Assembly: GCA_937873695.1 (NCBI GenBank)
Contig: CALMYL010000007.1
Span: 124,001 to 188,000, forward strand
Source of the DNA: an uncultured Ignavibacteria bacterium
GTDB taxonomy: Bacteria; Bacteroidota; Ignavibacteria; Tepidaquicellales; OLB5
DNA: 64,000 nucleotides
Direction: 5' to 3'
The notes below the pieces were generated by a model. The model saw only the letters and a list, made by a program, of their open reading frames with translations, was not told the origin of the DNA and did no database searches. Position 1 is the stretch's first letter, and every line of letters begins with the position of its first letter. This document shows, one piece after another, positions 1-8,044 of the stretch. The translations under genes were made by a program, and so were the position numbers.

Positions 1-1
1 G

Positions 2-1036
2 GGTCTGCCGGAAACAGAAGAAAGATCGATACTGCTTGTGCATGACAGTGAGATATCGTGCAACGAGGAATTTGATTATATTATAATAAATAACAACACA
101 CCCGCAGAAGCAAAAAGCGCAATAATTCTTTTTCACGGACTCAACGAAAAGAAGTGGGATAAATACCTGCCATGGGCTTACCGGCTGCTTAAAAACACCG
201 GCAAGCCGGTAATATTATTTCCGCTGGCGTTTCATATGGACCGCGCGCCTAAGGAATGGTCTGTAGCCGCAAATATGAATGCCGCAGCCAAAGAGCGGGC
301 GCATACCGACTTGCTTAACAGCCACACATCATTTGTGAATGCGGCAATAAGCTCACGCTTAGAAGCAAACCCCCAGCGGTTTTTCTGGTCAGGATTGCAT
401 AGCTATATTGATGTATCTGTTTTTCTGCATGAACTGAACCGGGGCAGGGTAAAGGGTTTTGCGGCGGGTACCGCTGCGGATATTTTCGGGTATTCAATTG
501 GCGCGTACTTTGGACTTATACTCATTATGGCGGGCGCCGGGGGACTTACTGAAAACTCAAAACTCTTCACATTCTGCGGCGGGGCTACACTGGACAGAAT
601 GTATCCAATTTCAAAATACATACTCGATGCGCATGCGGCATCCGCCATCAGCAGTTATTACCTTGAACTATTGAACAACGACTTTAAAGGTACGCCCAGG
701 ATGCAACATTACTTAAGCGCGGAGCATCCCGAGGAAGGTTATTTTAAATCGATGCTGCTGTATCACCATTTCAAAGAACTGCGCGAGGGCCGTTTGCGGC
801 AGATCTCAGCGCGCATACGCTCGGCTGCGCTAAAGCATGATTCCGTTGTACCGCCGGTTGAAGTAATGAACACTCTTCAGGGCGAAATGCGCGATATAGA
901 TATTACTGTTGATATTGAAGACTTCCCGTACCCGTACTCACATGTAAATCCGTTTTCGCCGGCAGAAAAGCATTCAATTGAAACAAATAATGCGTTTGTA
1001 AAAATTATGGATAAGGCAAGTGAGTTTTTGGGGTGA
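2..1036 (+). CDS. alpha/beta-hydrolase-like protein, 5' end outside window
   Basis: The frame is open from base 2 and reads sensibly upstream of the GTG at 38, so the start probably lies before the window and this entry is 5'-partial. Counted from that GTG, an FHG oxyanion-type motif is at residues 32-34 and a nucleophile elbow G-Y-S-I-G puts Ser at about 153. A KHDSVVPP segment (Asp about 268) and an SHVNPF segment (His about 302) could complete a Ser-Asp-His triad. This order fits the alpha/beta-hydrolase fold. It may belong to a Bacteroidota family of unknown function (DUF6051-like is my best guess). No signal peptide is visible in the part seen. The substrate is unknown. A repeat-filled intergenic region follows. 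Confidence 0.6.
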   Translation, partial: GLPETEERSILLVHDSEISCNEEFDYIIINNNTPAEAKSAIILFHGLNEKKWDKYLPWAYRLLKNTGKPVILFPLAFHMDRAPKEWSVAANMNAAAKERAHTDLLNSHTSFVNAAISSRLEANPQRFFWSGLHSYIDVSVFLHELNRGRVKGFAAGTAADIFGYSIGAYFGLILIMAGAGGLTENSKLFTFCGGATLDRMYPISKYILDAHAASAISSYYLELLNNDFKGTPRMQHYLSAEHPEEGYFKSMLLYHHFKELREGRLRQISARIRSAALKHDSVVPPVEVMNTLQGEMRDIDITVDIEDFPYPYSHVNPFSPAEKHSIETNNAFVKIMDKASEFLG

Positions 1037-1084
1037 GAGGTGGCAGGTTACATCCCGCGGAGCGGGACCGGTAACAAACGCCGG

Positions 1085-1098
1085 GGTTACAAGTTACA
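1085..1098. repeat. tandem heptamer, two units (GGTTACA AGTTACA)
   Basis: Two 7-base units lie about 50 bases after the stop of the first gene, with a further single GGTTACA-like copy at 1047-1052. Similar heptamers follow the stops at 9121, 21053 and 33034. A short palindrome, TCCCGC-GGA-GCGGGA, sits at 1053-1067. The rest of 1037-1203 shows no gene. Confidence 0.5.
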
Positions 1099-1203
1099 GG
1101 CGATATGTTGCAAGTTTCTAGTTACCATTCGGGCTTAGAATCATGTCGGGGCGGGATTTCAATCAGTCTTTCAAACGGATTTCAATGAGTTACGGGTTTT
1201 AAA

Positions 1204-1433
1204 GGACTCCGTCAGGAGTCCAATGTTTATAAGTATCTGGATGACAAAAGATTTCGACTCCAGAGGAGTCGCACGTTACAATCACTGTGTGACCCCGATG
1301 GGGTCAGATTTATTTATTGAACAAAACTATAAATGTGTGACCGCTACGCGGTCAGTAATTATTAAACAACTCCGTCAGGAATCAAATGTTTGCAGTAACG
1401 GGTATAATAAAATACTCAGGTTCCTTAGGAATC
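1204..1433. repeat. array of short hairpins with varying but self-complementary stems
   Basis: Six hairpin units recur every 31-51 bases. Perfect 7-bp stems occur at 1204-1221 (loop GTCA), 1255-1271 (loop AGA), 1290-1306 (loop GAT) and 1338-1354 (loop TAC). Weaker units are at 1368-1383 and 1420-1433, and a decayed one is near 1461-1475. Stem halves run GGACTCC, CGACTCC, TGACCCC and TGACCGC, each matched by its own complement. A loosely conserved tract like AATGTTTATAA often follows the stem. The array fills the gap between convergent genes at 1036 and 1496. A second array is at 31797-32007. A reading frame across it (1223-1513) is judged spurious. Confidence 0.8.
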
Positions 1434-1495
1434 GAAAGCAAACAAATTATGAGCATTTAACCGCTTTTTGGTCTACTCATGCTGTCGCACTTCAT

Positions 1496-1972
1496 TCACT
1501 TCCCGGCGCCTAATCCCCAAACCCACTTGTGAATATTGTGTGGAAAGCCCGGGTGATCGAGGAACATTAAAATACACTCGCCGCTTACCACGTTTATTCC
1601 GCTAAGCTCGCAAAAACGCACTGCCTTTTCGCTTTCAGCGCCCTGCTGGAACCAGATATTTTTTATACCCGCAACAATAGCCTCATTGGCGGCATGTTCC
1701 GCTTCATGGGGAGGGATAACAATAATGGCCGCATCCGGCACGCGCGGAAGCTGGTGCAATGAGTTATAGGCTATCATGTTATCTATTAATTTTGCGGTGG
1801 GGTGAACGGGGTAAACACTGTATCCTTTTTTCTTCATGGCGGCAAGTATCATATTGCCGAACTTTTTCTTTTTCGCCGATGCGCCAAAGAGCGCGAACGA
1901 ACGAAGTTTCAGGAAATCCTTTGTTTGCTGTATATTCTTTTCTTTTTTCATGGGTGTTGTATTGTGGTACAT
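1496..1972 (-). CDS. CoA-binding domain protein (YccU-like)
   Basis: A 158-residue single-domain protein resembling the stand-alone CoA-binding (Rossmann-type) family. After a short Lys-rich N-terminus, the strand FALFGASAKKKKFGN (about residues 27-41) gives the glycine-rich nucleotide loop. It is followed by GYSVYPVHPTA, the DAAIIVIPP segment, and an IWFQQGAES motif typical of the family. Size matches the usual 140-150 residues. Two in-frame Met codons are possible starts (1972, or 1951 at residue 8); the second gives a more typical N-terminus. It is a cytoplasmic protein of unknown role in which CoA or acyl-CoA binding is inferred from the family. It is convergent with the preceding gene and separated from it by the hairpin array. 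Confidence 0.75.
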   Translation of the reverse strand: MYHNTTPMKKEKNIQQTKDFLKLRSFALFGASAKKKKFGNMILAAMKKKGYSVYPVHPTAKLIDNMIAYNSLHQLPRVPDAAIIVIPPHEAEHAANEAIVAGIKNIWFQQGAESEKAVRFCELSGINVVSGECILMFLDHPGFPHNIHKWVWGLGAGK

Positions 1973-2087
1973 CCAACAAAATTAAGTTAATTAAGGTGAC
2001 ATATGGTATGATTGGTATCAGATGAAATTATGATAAATAATCCCGAAAAGTTTAATATTTTGCATTTTTTAATTGTTTTGCCGGATG

Positions 2088-2095
2088 TAAATTTG
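2088..2095 (+). promoter_or_regulatory. possible -7 promoter element TAAATTTG
   Basis: TAAATTTG matches the Bacteroidota TAnnTTTG -7 consensus and lies 48 bases before the ATG at 2143. No well-spaced TTTG -33 element is obvious, so this is weak. Confidence 0.25.
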
Positions 2096-2142
2096 CATAA
2101 TGGTTATTTAAAAATTTCAAACAATACTAATTTCTTATTAAT

Positions 2143-2550
2143 ATGAAAAAACTGTCAGTTGTTGTTTTGGGTTTATTTATCGTTTTGGTTTCATCAAATA
2201 TTTTCGCAGGCGAAAAATGGGCTGAGCTTGAAGCGTTTCATAAGATAATGTCCTCAACATTTCACCCTGCTGAAGAAGGAAATTTTGAGCCTATAAAAAC
2301 GCGCATAGGCGAAATGGTTGAAGCCGCCGGAAAGTTGAACACCAATCCCGTACCCGCAGAGTATAACAAACAGGATATCCTGGATGCTGCAAAGAAACTT
2401 GAAGCTGATTCAAAAGCTCTGGAAGAGAAAATTAAAGCTAACGCAACAAACGAAGAGATATTTAAAGATCTGAATGTACTGCATGATACTTTCCATACGA
2501 TAGTTGGATTATGCAACCCGAAAGAAGAGCATAAGGACGAACAGAAATAG
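2143..2550 (+). CDS. small secreted helical protein
   Basis: A 135-residue protein with a clear signal peptide (MKK, a hydrophobic core, and a probable cut after FAG near residue 23). The mature part is rich in Lys, Glu and Ala and looks all-helical, with segments ending in DVLHDTFHTI-like and FHKIMSSTFHP motifs. The histidines and the helical pattern recall four-helix periplasmic bundles such as cytochrome b562 or c', but there is no CXXCH and no assignment is safe. It stands alone, followed by a terminator, and probably acts in the periplasm. Confidence 0.6.
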   Translation: MKKLSVVVLGLFIVLVSSNIFAGEKWAELEAFHKIMSSTFHPAEEGNFEPIKTRIGEMVEAAGKLNTNPVPAEYNKQDILDAAKKLEADSKALEEKIKANATNEEIFKDLNVLHDTFHTIVGLCNPKEEHKDEQK

Positions 2551-2615
2551 CTTCTCTTTGCGAAGTAAGGTTTTGCCGCAAAAAATGCGGCTTAACAAAT
2601 TGAATATTACAAAAA

Positions 2616-2640
2616 ATTCCCGTTTAGAGCGGGGATTTTT
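2616..2640 (+). terminator. Rho-independent terminator
   Basis: A 7-bp stem, ATTCCCG/CGGGGAT (one G-T pair), with a 7-base loop and a T tract, lies about 65 bases after the 2143-2550 stop. An A tract on the other side could let it work for the opposite strand too. Confidence 0.65.
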
Positions 2641-2735
2641 GTTTGTGTTACTCGTCCGATGACTGCACAGGAAAGATCGATGAGATCCTTCGCCTCACAC
2701 GTCATTACATTCCGGGTCCCGCACAGGTTTGGCGG

Positions 2736-3830
2736 TTACTTCAAATACTCTTCTTTCAGCAGGTAATAATACGCAGGCATCATGTGGTGAACGAAAGCCC
2801 CGGCGATTCCCCCGGTTGATACAAACTTCTCTTTATAGGAATCCGTTGGCATTAATATTACCGGTGAGCCGGTTACGGTGTAATCCATAGTGGTTACATA
2901 TTTGGGTTCCTTAAAATCCGGAAGGAAAGTTTTGATTATTTTGTAGAGCTCCGCGCCGGTATATTTTATTAATATATCCCGCGCGTCATCCATATCACCA
3001 AGTACCGATCTTTGTATGAGTCCGATCACCACCCTTGGGAAAAATCCCAGGTTTGCGGCTAAAGTTGAATCAACCGGCGTAAACGGATCGTTATGTTTGA
3101 AGTCATACCTTGTCTGCACGGTGGGCGGCATTTGCGGAACCCAGTCCATTTGGTTTACTACACGGTGAGACCAGCCGCCGCGCGTGATGAACTCAAAATC
3201 ATACGCGTAATACAGGTTACCCGGCTTTGGCGCCGCGCTGCAGTAAGTTTTAAATGTTACATCATTTGGAATTGTGCCGTAAGGCAGGTAATAAAAATAT
3301 GAGCGCATCAGGTACGCAATTGCAGCGCCCTGGCTGTGCCCGAAGATAATAAAATCCTTTACACCCTTTGCGTAATACTCATTTATTTTTTCTATAATAG
3401 ATGGCGCCAGGAATTTCATGCCGAGCAGAAATCCCGTATGCACCGCCGCGTTCTTATCTTCTGCAAGCTTATAATTGAAAGTTTCTTTGCCGAACTTCAA
3501 TGAACCCTCTGCGGGCACCATTGGTGCATAGAAATCAAGCATCCAGGATTTTTCGGTAGCTACGGTTCCGCGGATATTAATTACCGCGACGGAGTCACTG
3601 CTGAGCCACATATCCCACCGGTTATCAAGCCCGACTGTATCGCCAATGTAAGCATGGCTCCATCCCGCAGGATACGGGTCAGCCGGCGGTACCTTGGTTG
3701 TATCGGCAAAACGCTCGGTCATTTCAAGTCCGCGCGCGTATTCGTTTGCATCAAACCCGGGCTTAAGTTTTTGCGAAAAGGAAGATGAGATAACAATACA
3801 AAGAAGAAACAGGTAAACAGTATTTTTCAT
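2736..3830 (-). CDS. secreted class 3 lipase family protein
   Basis: A 364-residue exported protein with an N-terminal signal peptide ending around SSSFSQ. A strand leading to V-I-N-I-R-G-T (about residue 85) and the nucleophile elbow G-H-S-Q-G-A (Ser about 166) are characteristic of fungal-type class 3 lipases. NQMDWVPQMPP offers the catalytic Asp, and HHMMPAYYYLL near the C-terminus offers the His. Between them lies a YCSAAPKPGN segment typical of the family's TFG.PRVG strand. Likely a periplasmic or extracellular ester or lipid hydrolase; the substrate is unknown. It appears monocistronic. The ATG at 3830 directly precedes the signal sequence. Confidence 0.75.
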   Translation of the reverse strand: MKNTVYLFLLCIVISSSFSQKLKPGFDANEYARGLEMTERFADTTKVPPADPYPAGWSHAYIGDTVGLDNRWDMWLSSDSVAVINIRGTVATEKSWMLDFYAPMVPAEGSLKFGKETFNYKLAEDKNAAVHTGFLLGMKFLAPSIIEKINEYYAKGVKDFIIFGHSQGAAIAYLMRSYFYYLPYGTIPNDVTFKTYCSAAPKPGNLYYAYDFEFITRGGWSHRVVNQMDWVPQMPPTVQTRYDFKHNDPFTPVDSTLAANLGFFPRVVIGLIQRSVLGDMDDARDILIKYTGAELYKIIKTFLPDFKEPKYVTTMDYTVTGSPVILMPTDSYKEKFVSTGGIAGAFVHHMMPAYYYLLKEEYLK

Positions 3831-4033
3831 ATTAATATAATGTTATTCTGCGAAGTTAAGTGAAAAGGCAAAAGTAAAAAGGCAAAAATGGCGAAAGTCA
3901 GGCTTTTTCTGGCGTACCCGGTTTGTTTGGCGCGATAATTATTAACAGAGGTTCGTTCTTACTACAAAAATTTCTCTATTTAACCATTCTATAATAAAAG
4001 TTATCTTACGGGGTTGTTAGACCCCACCCCTGA

Positions 4034-4054
4034 CCCCTCCCCGAAGGGGAGGGG
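4034..4054. repeat. dispersed palindrome CCCCTCCCC-GAA-GGGGAGGGG
   Basis: A perfect 9-bp stem with a 3-base loop, preceded by ACCCCACCCCTGA. It lies just upstream of cysS and, translated in frame, gives [11 protein letters not shown], a familiar false N-terminal extension. A close relative is at 63765-63785, and degenerate ones are near 20561 and 14311. Confidence 0.85.
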
Positions 4055-4085
4055 AATCATAATTACTGTTAAGAAAGAATCAACA

Positions 4086-5507
4086 ATGGATATTACTTTA
4101 TTTAATACATTAGGCAGGGAAAAACAGGTGTTTACTCCAATAACTGAAGGTAAGGTTGGGCTGTATACATGCGGACCCACGGTCTATGATTACCAGCATA
4201 TTGGCAACTTCCGCACATTTATGTTTGAAGACCTGCTGAAGCGCGTGCTGTTATACAACGGCTACGATGTTACGCATATTATGAACATTACCGATGTGGG
4301 TCATTTAGTAAGCGATGGCGACGAAGGCGAAGATAAAATGGAAAAGGGCTCCGCCCGTACCGGCAAAACCGTTTGGGAAATTGCGGAGTACTACACGGGA
4401 TTTTTCCTTGATGATGCTAAAGCGCTGAACATTATACCGCCTACAAAATACACCAAGGCTACCGACTACATTCAGGAGCAAATTGATATGGTGAAGTGCC
4501 TGGATAATAAAGGCTACACATATGTAACAAGCGACGGTGTTTATTTTGATACATCAAAACTTAAGGATTACGGCAAGCTTGCCAATCTTGATATCGAAGG
4601 GCTTGAAGAAGGCTCGCGCATACAGTTCAGCACCGAGAAAAAAAATAAAACCGATTTTGCGCTGTGGAAATTTTCACCGAAAGATAGCGATACGAAAAGG
4701 CAGATGGAATGGGATTCCCCATGGGGAAAAGGTTTCCCCGGGTGGCACATTGAGTGCTCCGCGATGAGTAAAAAATTCCTTGGTGATACGTTTGATATTC
4801 ACTGCGGCGGAATTGACCACGTGCCTATTCACCACACCAACGAGATCGCGCAGTCTGAAGCGTGCAACGGCAAGATGTTTGTACATTACTGGCTGCACGG
4901 CGCATTCCTTGAGGAAGAATCCGGCAAAATGAGTAAATCAAAGGGTGAATTTTTACGGGTTAAAACACTGATTGATCACGGATACTCGCCTTTAGATTAC
5001 CGCTACCTGTGCCTTGGTACGCATTACCGCAAGAGGCTGCTCTTCAGCTGGGAAATACTTGAGCAGGCAAAAACAGCGATGACAAGGCTTAAACAGAATG
5101 TGCAGCAGATACGCGATGATGCGAAGAAGAATTTTGACTCTCGCGACGCATCAATGCCCGAAGGCGAGAGGGAGAAATTCCTTGAAGCTGTGAACGATGA
5201 CCTGAACATGCCGCAGGCGCTTGCAGTGCTGTGGGGTGTAGTTAGAAATGATAAGCTCTCGAGCATCGAGAAGATGAATCTGATAAACGATTTTAACCGC
5301 GTGCTTGGACTTGATCTTGATAAAGATATTGAAGCCGGAAATACAGACGTTCCCGCGGAAATTATGGAGCTTGTTGATAAGCGCATTGCCGCAAAGAAGG
5401 CTAAGGATTTCAAGAAGGCTGATTCATTGCGCGATGAGCTGAAAGCGCTGGGCTGGGAAGTTTTGGATAAGAAGGATGGTGTTGAAGTAAAGCAAATTAC
5501 GGGTTAG
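4086..5507 (+). CDS. cysS: cysteinyl-tRNA synthetase
   Basis: Charges tRNA-Cys with cysteine in the cytoplasm. The 473-residue chain starting at this ATG opens with [16 protein letters not shown], the normal CysRS N-terminus. Class I signatures are clear: CGPTVYD with the first zinc Cys (about 28), HIGN (about 37-40), GWHIECS with the second zinc Cys, [11 protein letters not shown], and KMSKSKG (about 279). The C-terminal anticodon-binding region contains [15 protein letters not shown]. The frame is open upstream to a TTG at 4014, but those 24 codons translate the dispersed palindrome and should be excluded. The following gene starts 9 bases after the stop and may be cotranscribed. Confidence 0.96.
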   Translation: MDITLFNTLGREKQVFTPITEGKVGLYTCGPTVYDYQHIGNFRTFMFEDLLKRVLLYNGYDVTHIMNITDVGHLVSDGDEGEDKMEKGSARTGKTVWEIAEYYTGFFLDDAKALNIIPPTKYTKATDYIQEQIDMVKCLDNKGYTYVTSDGVYFDTSKLKDYGKLANLDIEGLEEGSRIQFSTEKKNKTDFALWKFSPKDSDTKRQMEWDSPWGKGFPGWHIECSAMSKKFLGDTFDIHCGGIDHVPIHHTNEIAQSEACNGKMFVHYWLHGAFLEEESGKMSKSKGEFLRVKTLIDHGYSPLDYRYLCLGTHYRKRLLFSWEILEQAKTAMTRLKQNVQQIRDDAKKNFDSRDASMPEGEREKFLEAVNDDLNMPQALAVLWGVVRNDKLSSIEKMNLINDFNRVLGLDLDKDIEAGNTDVPAEIMELVDKRIAAKKAKDFKKADSLRDELKALGWEVLDKKDGVEVKQITG

Positions 5508-5516
5508 GAGTAAGTA

Positions 5517-5924
5517 TTGTCACCAGAGGAAAATATTGGTAATGATGATGAATCGTTTCTGATTGGAGAATTTTCTCCTGACGGGAAATGGTGCGTTACG
5601 TTTGAAGATAATGGCGAAACCGGGTATTTGTACATTCAGCATGTAAACGAAAAGGGGGAAACAGGCGATATATTTGATCATTTGTGGATATATAATAGAA
5701 TTATGCCGCCTATTAGTGCATGCAAAGAAGTATATATTTTATGGAATGACGATTCAACGAAGGCCGGACTGATAGTTGACCAGGAATGCTGGGGCATTTT
5801 TGATCTGAAAAGCAGGAGAAAGCTAAATGCACCAAGAAATGGAAACGAAATCATCGACATTCCTTTTGAAAAATGGGAAAATAATCTGCTCAATACGGAT
5901 GGCGAAGCAATGAAAAATATGTAG
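5517..5924 (+). CDS. hypothetical protein, DUF2251-like
   Basis: A 135-residue cytoplasmic protein with a TTG start preceded at good spacing by TAGGAG. The start lies 9 bases after cysS. Recognisable stretches are FSPDGKWCVTFEDNGETGY, an acidic middle part, and LIVDQECWGIFD. The pattern of a conserved F.D.G.TGYFY segment followed by a DHLWIYN-like segment recalls DUF2251, whose function is unknown. No catalytic motif or membrane segment is visible. Placement after cysS is probably incidental. Confidence 0.55.
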   Translation: MSPEENIGNDDESFLIGEFSPDGKWCVTFEDNGETGYLYIQHVNEKGETGDIFDHLWIYNRIMPPISACKEVYILWNDDSTKAGLIVDQECWGIFDLKSRRKLNAPRNGNEIIDIPFEKWENNLLNTDGEAMKNM

Positions 5925-5968
5925 AATTGCGGCCCCAAAAGAAACCCCCAGGAAGAGAGAAGTTAGTC

Positions 5969-6958
5969 ATGGCAAAAACCACAATTGTTTTTTGGATGTA
6001 TATTTCAGCGATACTCTACGCACAGGATTACGATACCCCTGAGCAGCAGAACCGGGAAGCGGTTAAATCGATAGAAGTTATCAATAAGATTTTATCCACG
6101 ACAGATACATCTTCATACGCACCTTTCGAAAAAACTCAACCGGGTTTAGTTGACTCGATATGCAATTTGTATAAATCGGTTCAGGATTACGAAGACGAAA
6201 AGGTATACAGAGGCTTCCGGGGAAATACAGAAGAACTTGGAAATCAACTTAGATATTACCATCATTCTCTGGGCAGACTGAATGTCAGTTATGTAACATA
6301 TAAGATATTTTTATTTAAGATCAGTTTTGATTTCACCTTTACATATGCTCACGTTAATGGAGGATCTTTTTTTTATTCACCTGAAAAAGAGTTCATAGAT
6401 TCCCTTATTGGTCATTCAAAAATTCCCGTTCAGATTTTTTATTCTAAATACGAAAATGAACCATACGGTTTTGGCTGCAGTTTCTATTTTAATTCGGCAA
6501 AACGGCAATTGCTTTCTTATAAAAAGGATATGGTCCTGGATATTGATTTTAACATTGCCGATAAAGTCCTGGTAAATGAAGTTAATTCTGTAAACGACCC
6601 GGCAAATTTATTAGAATATGGATTTGCGTGCGGCATAGGGGGCAGTCCACCGGAAGGTTTAAAAATTTTTGCGAAACTTGTTCATTTAAAAAAAATGAAT
6701 ATCATAGAGCAATTGTTATTTTCGGCGAACCCGGTTACAAGATTAATGGCGGTTGATGCAATTGAATATTATGCCGGTAAAAATTTTTACTCCCCACCTG
6801 AAAAGATATTAAAAAAGATGGAAGAAGTAAAAAACGAACAAATCGTTATTAATACCTGCTGGGGATGCTTTTATGAAAATTTAACGATGAAGGAAGCGAA
6901 TGTTAAGGCAGCTGAAGATAAAAAACATCTTTATGATAACTTTCGGTTTTTTAAGTAA
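5969..6958 (+). CDS. secreted protein of unknown function
   Basis: From the ATG at 5969, preceded by GGAAGAGAGAAG, the product is 329 residues and begins with a short signal peptide (MAKTTIVFWMYISAILYAQ). An upstream in-frame start at 5927 would put 14 charged residues before the signal sequence and is less likely. The chain is rich in Tyr, Phe and Lys. A C-terminal stretch, VTRLMAVDAIEYYAG, resembles a HEAT-like helical repeat, followed by a CWGCF motif. I do not recognise the family. A periplasmic or surface location is likely. A large repeat element lies downstream. Confidence 0.6.
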   Translation: MAKTTIVFWMYISAILYAQDYDTPEQQNREAVKSIEVINKILSTTDTSSYAPFEKTQPGLVDSICNLYKSVQDYEDEKVYRGFRGNTEELGNQLRYYHHSLGRLNVSYVTYKIFLFKISFDFTFTYAHVNGGSFFYSPEKEFIDSLIGHSKIPVQIFYSKYENEPYGFGCSFYFNSAKRQLLSYKKDMVLDIDFNIADKVLVNEVNSVNDPANLLEYGFACGIGGSPPEGLKIFAKLVHLKKMNIIEQLLFSANPVTRLMAVDAIEYYAGKNFYSPPEKILKKMEEVKNEQIVINTCWGCFYENLTMKEANVKAAEDKKHLYDNFRFFK

Positions 6959-7049
6959 TTTGAAGCAGAAATTTTGATCTTATTTTTATAACAATACCTG
7001 CCACGCCCGTGATACAAGGGCACCCGGCGGATTTTTTATTAACGTGATT

Positions 7050-7230
7050 GTTCTTCTTTTGCTTGTCCAAAAGAAGAACCAAGAAAAGGACACCCTTGAA
7101 AAACTGACTACGTCACCATTCGGAAAGCTAAAAATCCGGAACTCGTCCCGCTGATAGCGGGACTCAGACTGCCGGATTTTTTTAACGCTTTCCAAACGGT
7201 TCCGCTTAACGTCAGTTTTTCAAAAGGGAT
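7050..7230. repeat. composite double-hairpin element, copy 1
   Basis: The left hairpin is a perfect 12-bp stem, 7050-7061/7068-7079, with loop CTTGTC. The right part is a nested structure with an outer 13-bp stem 7096-7108/7211-7223, a middle 7-bp stem 7122-7128/7187-7193, an inner 10-bp stem 7130-7139/7172-7181, and an apical hairpin GTCCCGCT-GAT-AGCGGGAC (7145-7163). Copies 2 (7723-7900) and 3 (15151-15327) keep the architecture and the AACTCGTCCCGC and GACTCA core, but several stems have other sequences. No protein is convincingly encoded. It occupies most of the gap 6959-7331. Confidence 0.85.
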
Positions 7231-7275
7231 TGTATCTGAAAAATCTACAAAACGTTATACCCTGATGAAATTATA

Positions 7276-7306
7276 TTGAAAATAGCTTTTTGTTAGATTA
7301 CCTTTG
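7276..7306 (+). promoter_or_regulatory. Bacteroidota-type promoter
   Basis: TTG at 7276-7278 and TACCTTTG at 7299-7306 are spaced 20 bases apart, matching the -33 TTTG / -7 TAnnTTTG pattern of the Bacteroidota housekeeping sigma factor. The next ATG is 25 bases downstream. Confidence 0.5.
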
Positions 7307-7331
7307 TAAAAATCAATAACTTATTAATCAA

Positions 7332-7679
7332 ATGAAAAAACTACTGGCTATTTTATTCTTTCTTGTTTTAATTATTGCAGCGCAGAATATTTTTTCGCAG
7401 AAAGCTTATGATGTTGAAGGCAGGTATGCGGTTGGTAAAACGTATTGTACTATTGAGTGGAGCGAAAGCTCAAAGGCTTTCCGCGTCTATTGGGATAACG
7501 GAACGGGCTACACGCTGCTTTTTTACAGCGATGAATATCCGAATGGCAACATTGTTTACACCGAATATGAAAATGACGGTGTGACATATACCGGTATGTT
7601 CACATTTACCGATAGCGCATGCAATACGGGTACATATGACAGGTGGGATGGGAAGAAGTTTTCGATAAGGAAGAAATAA
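7332..7679 (+). CDS. small secreted protein of unknown function
   Basis: A 115-residue product with a strong signal peptide (MKKLLAILFFLVLIIAAQNIFSQ). The mature domain of about 92 residues is beta-rich and aromatic: VEGRYAVGKTYCTIEWSES, VYWDNGTGYTLLFYSDE, and GMFTFTDSACNTGTYDRWDGKKFSI. Two cysteines could pair after export. The pattern recalls a small lipocalin-like or beta-barrel domain, but no family is assigned. It lies between two copies of the composite hairpin element and has its own promoter-like sequence. Confidence 0.65.
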   Translation: MKKLLAILFFLVLIIAAQNIFSQKAYDVEGRYAVGKTYCTIEWSESSKAFRVYWDNGTGYTLLFYSDEYPNGNIVYTEYENDGVTYTGMFTFTDSACNTGTYDRWDGKKFSIRKK

Positions 7680-7722
7680 AAAGATACTATTAGGATCCGG
7701 GTATTTCTAAAATTTTTGTGAT

Positions 7723-7900
7723 GTTCTTCTTTTGCTTGTCCAAAAGAAGAACCAAGAAAAGGACACCCATGAAAAACCGTCTGCTTCGCAGCTTAGAAAG
7801 CTAAAAATCCGGAACTCGTCCCGCTTGCAGCGGTACTCAAACAGCCGGATTTTTTTAACGCTTTCCAATCTGCTTCGCTTTTCGCCGGTTTTTCATAAGG
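7723..7900. repeat. composite double-hairpin element, copy 2
   Basis: The left hairpin is a perfect 12-bp stem, 7723-7734/7741-7752, identical to copy 1. The outer right stem is ATGAAAAACCG at 7769-7779 with 7886-7896 (11 bp, a different sequence from copy 1). A middle stem GAAAGC/GCTTTC is at 7796-7801/7860-7865. The inner stem 7803-7812/7845-7854 is the same as in copy 1. The apical hairpin GTCCCGCT-TGC-AGCGGTAC has one mismatch. It fills the gap 7680-8044 with no gene. Confidence 0.85.
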
Positions 7901-8044
7901 GGAGTTGTTTTGAAATGCGTATTTTATAAATATTCCATAGAGTATTTTGCAGCATTCAATTTGGTTAATTAGTTTCATAATTATTTTTTTTCTTCAGAAA
8001 CAAACCGTCCTTGCGCCAAGTATCATATAAAAAAGGAGATTACA

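Noticed and set aside
1204-1433. CRISPR array
   Set aside because: The repeats are 6-7 bp stems that differ between units, with irregular short spacing and related spacers; no cas gene is in the window.
1223-1513. 96-residue frame across the hairpin array
   Set aside because: It is composed of the repeat units and a stray tail, has no ribosome site, and its composition follows the palindromes rather than a protein.
2143-2550. Cytochrome c'/b562 assignment
   Set aside because: No CXXCH heme site and only general helical resemblance; left as a secreted helical protein.
4014-4085. Upstream extension of cysS
   Set aside because: Those 24 codons are the translated dispersed palindrome; the family N-terminus begins at 4086.
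6986-7195. Small minus-strand frames within the composite hairpin elements (also 7732-7929 and 7793-7978)
   Set aside because: They lie within inverted repeats and translate stem sequences; copies of the element do not preserve a reading frame.
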